Origin: Acetobacteraceae bacterium
GTDB lineage: Bacteria; Pseudomonadota; Alphaproteobacteria; Acetobacterales; Acetobacteraceae
Reading direction: 5' to 3'
Assembly: GCA_947476855.1 (NCBI GenBank)
Contig: CANJSR010000031.1
Span: forward strand, 1 to 19,207
DNA length: 19,207 bases
The first letter of the stretch is position 1. Each line of letters begins with the position of its first letter. The notes beneath the pieces were generated by a model. That model was not told the origin of the DNA and did not search any database. It was given only the letters and a program-made list of their open reading frames with translations. A program made the position numbers and the translations under genes. This document shows, piece after piece, positions 6,780-13,934 of the stretch.

Positions 6780-8909
6780 TCATGCGGCTTTTACGCCGGC
6801 TATGAAGCGGTCGACCTCCTCGCTCAGCCTGTCGGACTGGCGGGCGAGGGCGGCGGAGGCGCCCATGACCTGGGACGCGGCGGCACCCGTCTCGCTGGCG
6901 CCCTTGCTGACGTCGGCGATCGTCTCGGTTACCGATCGTGTCCCATGCGCCGCCTGCTGCACGTTTCGGGCAATCTCGTTGGTCGAAGCCCCCTGCTGCT
7001 CGATGGCCGCGGCGATCGAGGTGAAGGTGTGGCTCACCTCTCCGATGATCCCGGCGATGCTGTTGATCGCGACCGCAGCATCGCGGGTCGCGGCCTGGAT
7101 CTGGGTGATCTGCTGGCCGATCTCCTCGGTGGCGCGGGTGGTCTGAGCGGCCAGGCCCTTGACCTCACTGGCCACCACCGCGAAGCCCCTGCCCGCCTCT
7201 CCGGCCCGCGCCGCCTCGATCGTCGCGTTCAGGGCCAGCAGGTTGGTCTGACTCGCGATGTTGGTGATCAGCTCAACCACGTCGCCGATTTTCTGTGCCC
7301 CATCCGACAACTCCCGCACCACGGCATCGGTCCGCGCCGCTTCCGTCGTCGCGCGGTTGGCGATTTCGGTGGACCGGCCTACCTGGTGGGAGATTTCGCG
7401 GATCGACGCGGCCAACTGGTCGGCTGCGGTAGCGACGGTGCCGACATTGACGCTGGCTTCCTCGGCCGCCGAGGCGACGGTCGCCGTCTGCTCGGTTGTC
7501 TGGCTGGCGACGGACGACATGACCTTGGCCGTGGCATCCAACTGGGATGATGCGACGCCGACCTCCCCCACGAGGGTGCCGAGCTGGGCCTGGAATTCAT
7601 GGACGAGGGTTTCGAGGCGGACGGAGCGTTCTTCCCGTCCCACCCGCTCCCGTTCCTGTTCGGCCCGCAGGCGCTGCGCGGACAGGGCGTTGGTTTTGAA
7701 CACGGCGACCGTCTCGGCCATGCTCGCGATCTCATCGCCGCCGGTCGCGGCCGGGACCTCCACGGTCAGGTCGCCGTCGGCCAGGCTCCGCATCGCGTGC
7801 TGCAACCCGACGATCCGGCCGACCAGGCTGCGCCGGACATAGAGCGTCGCGATCAGGACGGCGCCCAGCAGGGACGCCGCGCCGATCACCAGCACGATCA
7901 TGATGCCGGTCTGGATCGTCCGGTCGGACGCGGCGATGGCTTGTTCGGTGTGTTCGCTGATCCGCCCGACCACGGCCTCGACCTCGGCGCCGAGCTTGTC
8001 GGAGACGGCGCGGATTTCGGCCATGGCGTCGCGGCCGAGGTCGATTGCCTTCAGTTCCTTCAGGCGCTGGTTGAACAGGTTGTTGGCGGCGGTGCCGCGC
8101 AGCAGCACGGCCTCGACCGAGGCGCGCAGGCCGTCGATCTTGGCCAGGGCCTCGACCTCGGCCAACTTGCCCTTGGCGGACACATCGAGCAGCTTGAAAT
8201 CGCGCAGCGCGGCGCCCACCGCCTCGGGGTTCGGCAACTGGCCGGAGCTGTTGAGCAGGTTCAGCGCCTGGTTGGTCAGGCCGCGCAGTTCCGCGAGGTT
8301 CTGGGACAATGGGATTTGCGTGGCAACCAGGCCCAGCAGCAGGGACGACGTGACGTCGGCGTCGGCGCCGAGGTTCATGGAAGCGAGATCGATTTCCCCC
8401 TGGACCTTCTCCATCGCCGTACCGATCGTCGTCCGCACCCGATCGAAGGAGCGGCGGACGGAGCGCACGGCCTCACTCCGCTGGTCCGCGACCATCAGGC
8501 GGTCGCCGACGGCGTCATGCAGCTTGCTCAGTGCGGCGGCAAGTTCCTCCCCCCGTGCGGCGACCGACTGCATCGCGGGCGAGTCACCGATCGACGTATC
8601 GAGTTCGACCAGATGTGCCTTCACCGCGGCAAGCTGCTTCTCCAGCAGCGACCATTCATCCGACCGTTGGGTTTCAGTTTCGGCCCGCGCGAGGCTTGGG
8701 ACCGCGGCGAACAGGGCGCCGACGTTGGCGCGTAGTTCGAGGCTCTGCACGACCTGCGGCAGGTTCTCGGCGCCGATCTGCCGGACATGGCCGCCGATCT
8801 GCGACAGCATGACGCTGGCCGCGATCCCGGATACCACGGTCCCGGCCACGATCGCGCCGAACGCCAGGAACACACGAGCGCCTATTCCAAACCGCAAACC
8901 CTTTGACAT
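6780..8909 (-). CDS. Methyl-accepting chemotaxis protein
   Basis: A 709-residue inner-membrane chemoreceptor that passes ligand signals to CheA/CheW. The order is: TM1 at 12-35; a large periplasmic sensor region at about 36-333, mostly helical; TM2 at 335-358; HAMP at 358-411 with the VAVFKTNAL end; and a long cytoplasmic coiled coil. The conserved hairpin tip runs from SQTNLLALNATIEAARAG (553-570) into RGFAVVASEVKGLA. The tail DRFIAGVKAA has no NWETF-type CheR tether. The open frame extends 45 codons upstream, but AGGAAG seven bases before ATG 8909 and the start of TM1 fix the start there. No che genes are nearby, so this is an orphan receptor. The sensor region matches no ligand family I can name. 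Confidence 0.95.
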   Translation of the reverse strand: MSKGLRFGIGARVFLAFGAIVAGTVVSGIAASVMLSQIGGHVRQIGAENLPQVVQSLELRANVGALFAAVPSLARAETETQRSDEWSLLEKQLAAVKAHLVELDTSIGDSPAMQSVAARGEELAAALSKLHDAVGDRLMVADQRSEAVRSVRRSFDRVRTTIGTAMEKVQGEIDLASMNLGADADVTSSLLLGLVATQIPLSQNLAELRGLTNQALNLLNSSGQLPNPEAVGAALRDFKLLDVSAKGKLAEVEALAKIDGLRASVEAVLLRGTAANNLFNQRLKELKAIDLGRDAMAEIRAVSDKLGAEVEAVVGRISEHTEQAIAASDRTIQTGIMIVLVIGAASLLGAVLIATLYVRRSLVGRIVGLQHAMRSLADGDLTVEVPAATGGDEIASMAETVAVFKTNALSAQRLRAEQERERVGREERSVRLETLVHEFQAQLGTLVGEVGVASSQLDATAKVMSSVASQTTEQTATVASAAEEASVNVGTVATAADQLAASIREISHQVGRSTEIANRATTEAARTDAVVRELSDGAQKIGDVVELITNIASQTNLLALNATIEAARAGEAGRGFAVVASEVKGLAAQTTRATEEIGQQITQIQAATRDAAVAINSIAGIIGEVSHTFTSIAAAIEQQGASTNEIARNVQQAAHGTRSVTETIADVSKGASETGAAASQVMGASAALARQSDRLSEEVDRFIAGVKAA

Positions 8910-9092
8910 CGTCGCACTTCCTGATCTTGAGGGGGCTGGCGCGCATGGGGGGCACCGGTCCGTATTGACCAGGACACTCAAGCAAAAAGGTAAAGAAACC
9001 GTTGACGGCGGAAAGAAATGCGCGCGCGCAGGCGGGGCCGCCAACCGGAAAAAGGCGCTGCTTTTATCGAGGCTTTCCTGCCTGACGGGGCG

Positions 9093-10166
9093 TTAACCCA
9101 ACAGATGGCGAGCGTTATCCCACAACAAGGTAACGATCTCACCTGCGGGCCGCGCCTGGGCGAGGCGGGCGGACTGACCGGCCCAGGCCTGCATGCGGTC
9201 GATGTCGTTCGCCTTCGTGCCCGCATCCCGCATTGCCTGGGTCAGCGCCCGCTGGACCGGATAGGGCGCGGGGTTCGGCGCGTCCCCGGCGGTCGCGGCG
9301 CGGGCATAGGCCGTGGCGATGGATCGTCCGGGCCGGCCGGAGAAGGCGCGGGTCACCAGCGTGTCCTCGGGGTTCGCCTGGCCGATGGCGGCCGCCCAGA
9401 CAGGGGCCAGCTTCGCCTCGGGGCTGCGGAGCAGGCCGGTGCCGACCTGCACGGCCGAGGCGCCCAGCAGCAGCGCCGCCGCCACGCCGCGTCCATCAGC
9501 GATGCCGCCGGTCGCGATCACCGGCACATCCACCGCGTCCACGACGGCGGGCAGCAAAGCGAAAAGGCCGATCTGCGCGACCTCGGCCCGGGCGGGATCG
9601 AAGGCGCCGCGATGACCACCGGCCTCCATCCCCTGGGCGATCACCGCGTCCGCGCCAACGGCGACGGCCTGGCGCGCCTCGGCCACCGTCGTGACATTGG
9701 CCCACCAACGGATGCCGCTTGCCTTCATCCGGGCGACGAAGTCGGGCGGATAGACGCCCATGATGGAGGAGATGACGGGCGGCCCGACCTCCAGCATCGC
9801 CTCGCACTGGGCGGCGAAGTCGGGGGGCATGGCATCGGCGGCCTCGGGTGGGACGGCGGGGCCCCAATGGCCAAGGAAATCGCGCACCGCGGCTTCCCGC
9901 GCCGGATCGCGTTCGGGCGGGGCGTCGGGGATCCAGAGGTTCAACTGGAAGGCGCCATTTCCGGCGGCGCGGACTTCCTGGCCCCAGGCGCGGATGGCGT
10001 CGGGCTGCATCAGCAGGGTCCCGCAGGCGCCCATGCCTCCGGCATTGGCAACCGCGATGGCCAGCGACGCCGGGCAGGCCCCCGCCATCGGCGCCATCAG
10101 GATCGGCAGGCGCAGGCCATGGGCGGCGGCGAAGGCCTCGGCGCGGGCGAGGGCGGGATGGGGCAT
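9093..10166 (-). CDS. Nitronate monooxygenase (NMO / 2-nitropropane dioxygenase family)
   Basis: A 357-residue FMN-dependent TIM-barrel enzyme expected to oxidise alkyl nitronates such as propionate-3-nitronate to the carbonyl compound and nitrite. Seen in the sequence are PILMAPMAGA (21-30), AQGMEAGGHRG with the proposed catalytic His185, and ATGGIADGRGVAAALLLGA followed by GTGLLRS, which bind FMN. The His position and overall length fit class I NMO. The family also contains FMN enzymes of other function (FabK-like), so the substrate is inferred. The gene lies 15 bases after the small membrane protein on the same strand and is probably the last gene of the desaturase unit. The chemoreceptor follows after 183 bases in which I see no convincing promoter or terminator. 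Confidence 0.9.
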   Translation of the reverse strand: MPHPALARAEAFAAAHGLRLPILMAPMAGACPASLAIAVANAGGMGACGTLLMQPDAIRAWGQEVRAAGNGAFQLNLWIPDAPPERDPAREAAVRDFLGHWGPAVPPEAADAMPPDFAAQCEAMLEVGPPVISSIMGVYPPDFVARMKASGIRWWANVTTVAEARQAVAVGADAVIAQGMEAGGHRGAFDPARAEVAQIGLFALLPAVVDAVDVPVIATGGIADGRGVAAALLLGASAVQVGTGLLRSPEAKLAPVWAAAIGQANPEDTLVTRAFSGRPGRSIATAYARAATAGDAPNPAPYPVQRALTQAMRDAGTKANDIDRMQAWAGQSARLAQARPAGEIVTLLWDNARHLLG

Positions 10167-10181
10167 CGGGAAAGCCTTGGG

Positions 10182-10379
10182 TCAGAGGTCAGCGATGCGG
10201 ATCCAGGCACCCACGCCGACGGATACCGCCAGCCCCAGCACGAGCCACGGCATCGTGTCGGCGCCGAGTTCGCGGGTGATGACGGCCCACAGCGCGAACG
10301 CGGCGATGGCGACGGCGATGCCTCCGACCAGGCTGGCCTTGCCGGTCTTGATCTTCCCGCGCGGCGAAACCGGGATCAT
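10182..10379 (-). CDS. Small two-helix membrane protein, unknown function
   Basis: A 65-residue protein, not recognised. After a basic start (MIPVSPRGKIKTGKAS) it has two predicted membrane helices, about 17-35 (LVGGIAVAIAAFALWAVIT) and 43-60 (MPWLVLGLAVSVGVGAWI). The short hydrophilic turn between them reads RELGAD. The basic N-terminus before the first helix suggests both ends lie in the cytoplasm. Its ATG overlaps the desaturase stop (ATGA at 10376-10379), so translation is coupled and it may act with the desaturase as an accessory or membrane anchor. That role is inference from position only. Confidence 0.75.
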   Translation of the reverse strand: MIPVSPRGKIKTGKASLVGGIAVAIAAFALWAVITRELGADTMPWLVLGLAVSVGVGAWIRIADL

Positions 10380-11161
10380 TCCGCCGCGGCCCGCGTGATC
10401 CGGCCCACGCGCACGTCGTCGGTCGTGTTGCGGACCTTCTTCAGGTCGGTGCGGACGTGGCTTTTGTCATACCCGTTGAAGATATGGGTCAGCAGGCCGC
10501 ATTTCAGATCGGAGGTGCCGAAGAACCAGTCCGCGATCGGGTAGGTGAGGTTGAAGTTCCGCTCCATCATGATCGCGGTGTTGTGGTGCGCGATGTGGTG
10601 GCGGCGGATCGAGTTGATCAGCGGGATATGCCGGACGATCCGGTCGTCCTTCACGTGGCAGCAGAAGTGGAACAGCTCGTAGTTCAAGTACAGGCCGACA
10701 TTGGTGATCAGCAGCAGCCAGCCAGCGTTAGCGAGCCCGACCGCGCCCAGGATCGCCGCCGGGATCAGCGACATGGCCATGAAGGCGACCAGCGCATAGG
10801 GCGGGAAGAAGACGATGCGGAAGTCGCGGGTGTTGTCGATCGTCGGTTCGACTTCCGTGAAGAACTGGTGATGCGCCAGGGTATGGCGCTTGTAGATGCC
10901 CATGAAGCCCTTGACCGGGCGATGCATGATGTAGCGGTGGATCCACCACTCGAACGTGTTGGAGATCGCGAAGGCGACCGGGATCACCAGGAACTCGTAC
11001 CAGGCCGGGGCGCTGATCTGGCGGGCGCAGTACCAGATGGCGGCGAAGCCCAGCGTGTAGATCAGCGCGACATGCGCCCAGCCGAAATACAGCGGGGCGA
11101 TGCGGGTGCGGAAATCGGCCCGGAAAGCGGCCTGCCGCTTCGACATCTTCTCGGCGTCCAT
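10376..11161 (-). CDS. Sterol desaturase / fatty acid hydroxylase superfamily protein
   Basis: A 261-residue integral-membrane di-iron oxygenase. The His clusters are HRYIMH (75-80), HTLAHH (93-98), HFCCH (165-169) and HHIAHH (188-193), the HX3-4H / HX2-3HH pattern of the superfamily. Membrane segments lie at about 28-45, 56-72, 122-143 and 147-162. Such enzymes use O2 to hydroxylate or desaturate lipids such as fatty acids, sterols, hopanoids or carotenoids; the substrate is not determined. AGGAGG upstream of ATG 11161 supports this start (Met6 is an in-frame alternative). The PEP-CTERM gene ends 52 bases upstream on the same strand and the small membrane protein overlaps its stop. Confidence 0.92.
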   Translation of the reverse strand: MDAEKMSKRQAAFRADFRTRIAPLYFGWAHVALIYTLGFAAIWYCARQISAPAWYEFLVIPVAFAISNTFEWWIHRYIMHRPVKGFMGIYKRHTLAHHQFFTEVEPTIDNTRDFRIVFFPPYALVAFMAMSLIPAAILGAVGLANAGWLLLITNVGLYLNYELFHFCCHVKDDRIVRHIPLINSIRRHHIAHHNTAIMMERNFNLTYPIADWFFGTSDLKCGLLTHIFNGYDKSHVRTDLKKVRNTTDDVRVGRITRAAAE

Positions 11162-11213
11162 GGGCGGTATCCTCCTGCGCGCAAGACTACGCGGGCGCGC
11201 GGAGGCGGGCAAT

Positions 11214-11777
11214 TCAGGATGTGCGGCGCCGGCCGACGACCCCGAGGCCCAGCAGCGCCCCGCCCAGCAGCAGCATCGAGGCCGGTTCGGGGATGTCGAG
11301 TGTGTCCAGGCTCGCATGGAAGATGCTGGGGGAGCCGGCGACGGAATAATAGACCTCTCCCCCGACCGGCGTGCCCGAGGCCTGGGTGAAGACGATCGAC
11401 AGGTCATCGACCCAGGACGACAGCAGCCCGACCCCGCCATCCATGCCGCCGATCGCCATTTCGTCCGTGGCGGCCACGTAGGCAAAGCCGATCGCGGAGC
11501 CGAGCGGGACGTTCAGGGCGTTGAGGAGGATGCCGGTGGTGGTGTCGGTGGTGTCGACATCGGTGTCCCAGGTGATAGTAAAGGAGCCGGCCAGCGGATC
11601 AACCGGCGCCGGTCCGGCGAAGTTCGAGGCGGTGAAAGTGAAGGTCCGTGTGATGGTGGCGGCGCTGACCTCGGCCGACGGCGCCAGGCCCATGATGCAC
11701 AGGCACGCCAAAATGCACACTTTTGAATACATGGGCAGTCCAAAGCATATCGGTGTATTTTTCAAATTGTATGCCAT
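11214..11777 (-). CDS. PEP-CTERM sorting domain protein
   Basis: A 187-residue exported protein. The N-terminus has a hydrophobic signal (VCILACLCIMGLAPSAEVSA, about 20-39, cleavage near SAA). The mature region is rich in Thr, Ala, Gly and Asp and probably forms a beta-sandwich (TITRTFTFTASNF, SFTITWDTDVDTT). The C-terminal sorting signal is unmistakable: PEP at 163-165, a hydrophobic helix ASMLLLGGALLGLGVVG and the basic end RRRTS. Exosortase (EpsH) recognises this signal, usually with exopolysaccharide export; no exosortase gene lies in the window. GGGAGAG before ATG 11777 supports the long start; Met16 has no such site. The 5' part of the gene and its upstream region are poorer in GC than the surroundings. 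Confidence 0.9.
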   Translation of the reverse strand: MAYNLKNTPICFGLPMYSKVCILACLCIMGLAPSAEVSAATITRTFTFTASNFAGPAPVDPLAGSFTITWDTDVDTTDTTTGILLNALNVPLGSAIGFAYVAATDEMAIGGMDGGVGLLSSWVDDLSIVFTQASGTPVGGEVYYSVAGSPSIFHASLDTLDIPEPASMLLLGGALLGLGVVGRRRTS

Positions 11778-11834
11778 CGTATTCTCTCCCGCATGCCACC
11801 AACACTACGGGAATATCAACAGGATACTCATGCG

Positions 11835-11853
11835 TTTGCAATAACATTTGCAA
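11835..11853. promoter_or_regulatory. TTTGCAA direct repeat in the divergent region
   Basis: TTTGCAA occurs at 11835-11841 and 11847-11853, 12 bases apart, in the AT-richer gap between the PEP-CTERM and P460 genes. Its core TTGCAA is self-complementary. It could be a paired operator for either gene; no known regulator is assigned. Confidence 0.3.
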
Positions 11854-11855
11854 GG

Positions 11856-11891
11856 TCCCGGCACCTATTTCCTTGCGTTTCCGTGCCGGGA
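11856..11891. promoter_or_regulatory. Perfect 9-bp inverted repeat with 18-base spacer
   Basis: TCCCGGCAC (11856-11864) pairs perfectly with GTGCCGGGA (11883-11891); a G-T pair extends it by one. It lies 88 bases before the P460 start and 79 bases upstream of the PEP-CTERM start. It could be an RNA stem-loop in the P460 leader, a terminator-like block between divergent genes, or a two-half-site operator. Confidence 0.4.
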
Positions 11892-11979
11892 TAGGCCGAA
11901 TTGCACCGATGGCCGCAAGCGCCCGCGCGGCCCGGCCCCATCGAGGCGCAAGCCCATAACAAGACCGAGGAAGGCTTCC

Positions 11980-12519
11980 ATGATGCGCAACACCCTGCCG
12001 CCACTGCTGTCCCTCGCCGTCCTGCTGTCGGGACCCGTCGTGGCCCAGCCGGCCTATACCCCCGGGCCGGAAAACGTCGCCCTGCCGGCGGACTACCAGG
12101 CCCGCTTCGTCCGCTACTCGGTGGTCGACAAGCCGGACCGGAAGATCATCCGGATCATGTATGCCAGCCCCGAGGCCTTCGACGCGGCGAAGAAGGGGGA
12201 GCCCTCCCCCGACGGCACCGTGCTGATCATGGAGGATCATGCCGCCAAACTCGGCCCCGACGGCGCGCCGATGCTGGACCAGCAGGGCCGGTTCATCCCG
12301 CTGGCCCCGATCCTGGCCGTCGCGGTGCAGGAAAAGCGCAAGGGCTGGGGCGTCGGCTATGCAGAGGAAAAGCGGAACGGCGAATGGGAATATGCCCGCT
12401 TCACCGCGACCGGCGCGCGCAACCCGGGGCCGGTCGAGAACTGCTTCACCTGCCACAAGGGACGCGCCGGACAGGACTTTAATTTCACCCTGTGGGACTA
12501 TGCGCAGGCGCGCCGCTAA
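11980..12519 (+). CDS. Cytochrome P460 family protein, exported c-type haem protein
   Basis: A 179-residue periplasmic protein. The signal peptide runs MMRNTLPPLLSLAVLLSGPV, with cleavage likely after VVA at residue 22. The single c-type haem motif Cys155-x-x-Cys158-His159 (ENCFTCHKG) lies near the C-terminus, as in cytochrome P460 and cytochrome c'-beta. Upstream are the family's beta-rich segments (FVRYSVVDKPDRKIIRIMY, DGTVLIMEDHAAKLG). P460 proteins oxidise hydroxylamine or NO, while c'-beta proteins bind NO; the difference rests on a Lys-haem cross-link. Lys90 is a possible candidate, but I cannot place it with certainty. GAGGAAGG at 11967-11974 supports the start; ATG 11983 is one residue shorter. 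It diverges from the PEP-CTERM gene and sits 70 bases before the MaoC gene. Confidence 0.88.
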   Translation: MMRNTLPPLLSLAVLLSGPVVAQPAYTPGPENVALPADYQARFVRYSVVDKPDRKIIRIMYASPEAFDAAKKGEPSPDGTVLIMEDHAAKLGPDGAPMLDQQGRFIPLAPILAVAVQEKRKGWGVGYAEEKRNGEWEYARFTATGARNPGPVENCFTCHKGRAGQDFNFTLWDYAQARR

Positions 12520-12589
12520 AGCCCCTTCACACCGCCCGCGCCGGCTGTAGTGTGCCGCCGTAACGCAACACGGCAGGAAGGGAACGCCC

Positions 12590-13045
12590 ATGCTCACGGT
12601 AGAAAGCCCCGGCGCGATGAAGGCCCTGGTGGGACAGGAACTCGGCGTCAGCAGCTGGATGACGATTGACCAAGATCGCATCAACAAGTTCGCCGAGGCG
12701 ACCGGCGACTTCCAATGGATCCATGTCGACGTCGAACGGGCGAAGACCGAGATGCCCGGCGGCAAGACCATCGCGCACGGGTTCCTGACCCTGTCGCTCG
12801 TCGCCGGCCTGGGCGGGGAAACGCATGACATCAAGAACCGCTCCCGCGGGATCAACTACGGGTCGAACAAGGTGCGTTTCACCTCTCCCGTCCCCGTCGG
12901 ATCGCGGGTGCGGCTGCGCCAGAAGCTGCTGAAGGTCGAGGATATCGCCGGCGGCGTGCGGCTGTTCTACGAGAACCAGATCGAGATCGAAGGCTCCGAC
13001 CGCCCGGCCTTGATCGCCGAGACGATCGCCCTGGCCTACGACTGA
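12590..13045 (+). CDS. MaoC family dehydratase / (R)-enoyl-CoA hydratase
   Basis: A 151-residue single hot-dog-fold protein. The hydratase motif is FAEATGDFQWIHVD, with catalytic Asp40 and His45 in the spacing of PhaJ-type (R)-specific enoyl-CoA hydratases. TIAHGFLTLSL follows as in the family. It should add water to a 2-enoyl-CoA, or remove it from a 3-hydroxyacyl-CoA, as a dimer in the cytosol. AGGAAGGG nine bases before ATG 12590 supports this start; Met10 is an alternative. It is the first gene of a plus-strand set with the amidohydrolase and the RutA-like oxygenase, though a GC-rich palindrome in the 50-base gap may reduce read-through. The neighbourhood suggests a role in catabolism rather than in polyester synthesis. 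Confidence 0.92.
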   Translation: MLTVESPGAMKALVGQELGVSSWMTIDQDRINKFAEATGDFQWIHVDVERAKTEMPGGKTIAHGFLTLSLVAGLGGETHDIKNRSRGINYGSNKVRFTSPVPVGSRVRLRQKLLKVEDIAGGVRLFYENQIEIEGSDRPALIAETIALAYD

Positions 13046-13051
13046 CGGACC

Positions 13052-13075
13052 GGACGGGGGCGCGCGCCCCCGTCC
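13052..13075. terminator. GC-rich perfect palindrome after the MaoC gene
   Basis: GGACGGGGGCGC (13052-13063) is followed directly by its exact reverse complement (13064-13075), giving about a 10-base-pair stem with a 4-base loop, seven bases after the MaoC stop. There is no T-run, only CCCTT. It may weaken transcription into the amidohydrolase or protect the mRNA 3' end. Confidence 0.5.
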
Positions 13076-13095
13076 CCCTTAACCGGGAGCCGATC

Positions 13096-13929
13096 ATGCA
13101 AGCACCCAGCCAGCCCAGGGAAAAAGCCCCTGCCCTGACCTGCGACTGCCATTTCCACATCTTCGGCCCCTATGACCGGTTCCCGCTCAGCCCCGGCCGG
13201 ACCTATGACCCGCCGGCCGCGCTGGTGCCCGACTACCTGGCGGTGGCCGAGACGCTGGGCATCCAACGCATGGTCGTCGTCCAGGCCAGCGTGTCCGGCA
13301 CCGACAATGCCGTGACCCTGGACGCGATCCGCCAGTTCGGCCCTCACCGCGCCCGCGGCGTGGTTGTGGTCGATGACCGCTTTGACGAACCCGCGCTGCG
13401 CCGCATGCACGACCAGGGCATCCGCGGCGCGCGGTTCAACATGGTTTCGGGCAACGGCACGCCCGAGGATCAGTTGGAAACCCTCGCCCGCCGCCTCGCC
13501 CCGCTGGGCTGGCACATCCAGATCTATGCGGAAGGCGAGAAGCTGGAAGCCGTGGCCCCCTTGCTCGCCCGTCTGCCGGTGGAGGTCGTGATCGACCACT
13601 GCGGCGGGGTGAAATCCGGCCTCGGGCTGGATCATCCGCAGTTCCAGGCGCTGCTGCGGTTGCTGGATTCCGGGCGCGCCTGGCTGAAGACCAGTTCCTA
13701 TCGCGCCTCCTCCGCCGGCCGGCCCTGGGACGACGTCGCGGCCAATGTCCAGGCCCTGATCGCCCGCGCGCCGGACCGCTGCGTCTGGGGGACCGACTGG
13801 CCGCACCCGCAGATCGAGCCGATGCCGGACACCACCGGCTTCCTCGATCAGTTCATGGCCTGGGTGCCCGATCCCGCGGTGCGCCAACGCATCCTGGTCG
13901 ACAACCCCGCCCGCCTCTACGGATTTTGA
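13096..13929 (+). CDS. Amidohydrolase family 2, similar to 2-pyrone-4,6-dicarboxylate lactonase (LigI)
   Basis: A 277-residue TIM-barrel hydrolase. The first-strand motif is CDCHFHIFGP (His19, His21), the barrel-end motif is WGTDWPHP with catalytic Asp234, and the end RILVDNPARLYGF is typical of amidohydrolase family 2. Order, length and the HxHIFGP start resemble LigI, which opens the lactone 2-pyrone-4,6-dicarboxylate in aromatic degradation. Other relatives act on other lactones, so LigI activity itself is not shown. GGGAG upstream of the ATG supports the start. The RutA-like oxygenase begins six bases after the stop, so the two are co-transcribed: an oxygenase could insert oxygen and this enzyme open the ring or lactone formed. 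Confidence 0.88.
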   Translation: MQAPSQPREKAPALTCDCHFHIFGPYDRFPLSPGRTYDPPAALVPDYLAVAETLGIQRMVVVQASVSGTDNAVTLDAIRQFGPHRARGVVVVDDRFDEPALRRMHDQGIRGARFNMVSGNGTPEDQLETLARRLAPLGWHIQIYAEGEKLEAVAPLLARLPVEVVIDHCGGVKSGLGLDHPQFQALLRLLDSGRAWLKTSSYRASSAGRPWDDVAANVQALIARAPDRCVWGTDWPHPQIEPMPDTTGFLDQFMAWVPDPAVRQRILVDNPARLYGF

Positions 13930-13934
13930 TACCG

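Noticed and set aside
7599..8735. 378-codon plus-strand frame opposite the chemoreceptor
   Set aside because: It lies antisense to conserved MCP sequence and is rich in Gly, Arg, Asp and Gln without domain features.
8910..9044. 45-codon N-terminal extension of the chemoreceptor
   Set aside because: Pro/Ser-rich sequence ahead of a normal first membrane helix; AGGAAG precedes ATG 8909.
9020..9092. AAAAG-CTTTT and AGGC-GCCT short repeats downstream of the nitronate monooxygenase
   Set aside because: Stems of only four to five base pairs; not convincing as a terminator.
11162..11485. 108-codon upstream extension of the desaturase frame
   Set aside because: It overlaps the PEP-CTERM gene out of frame; AGGAGG marks ATG 11161.
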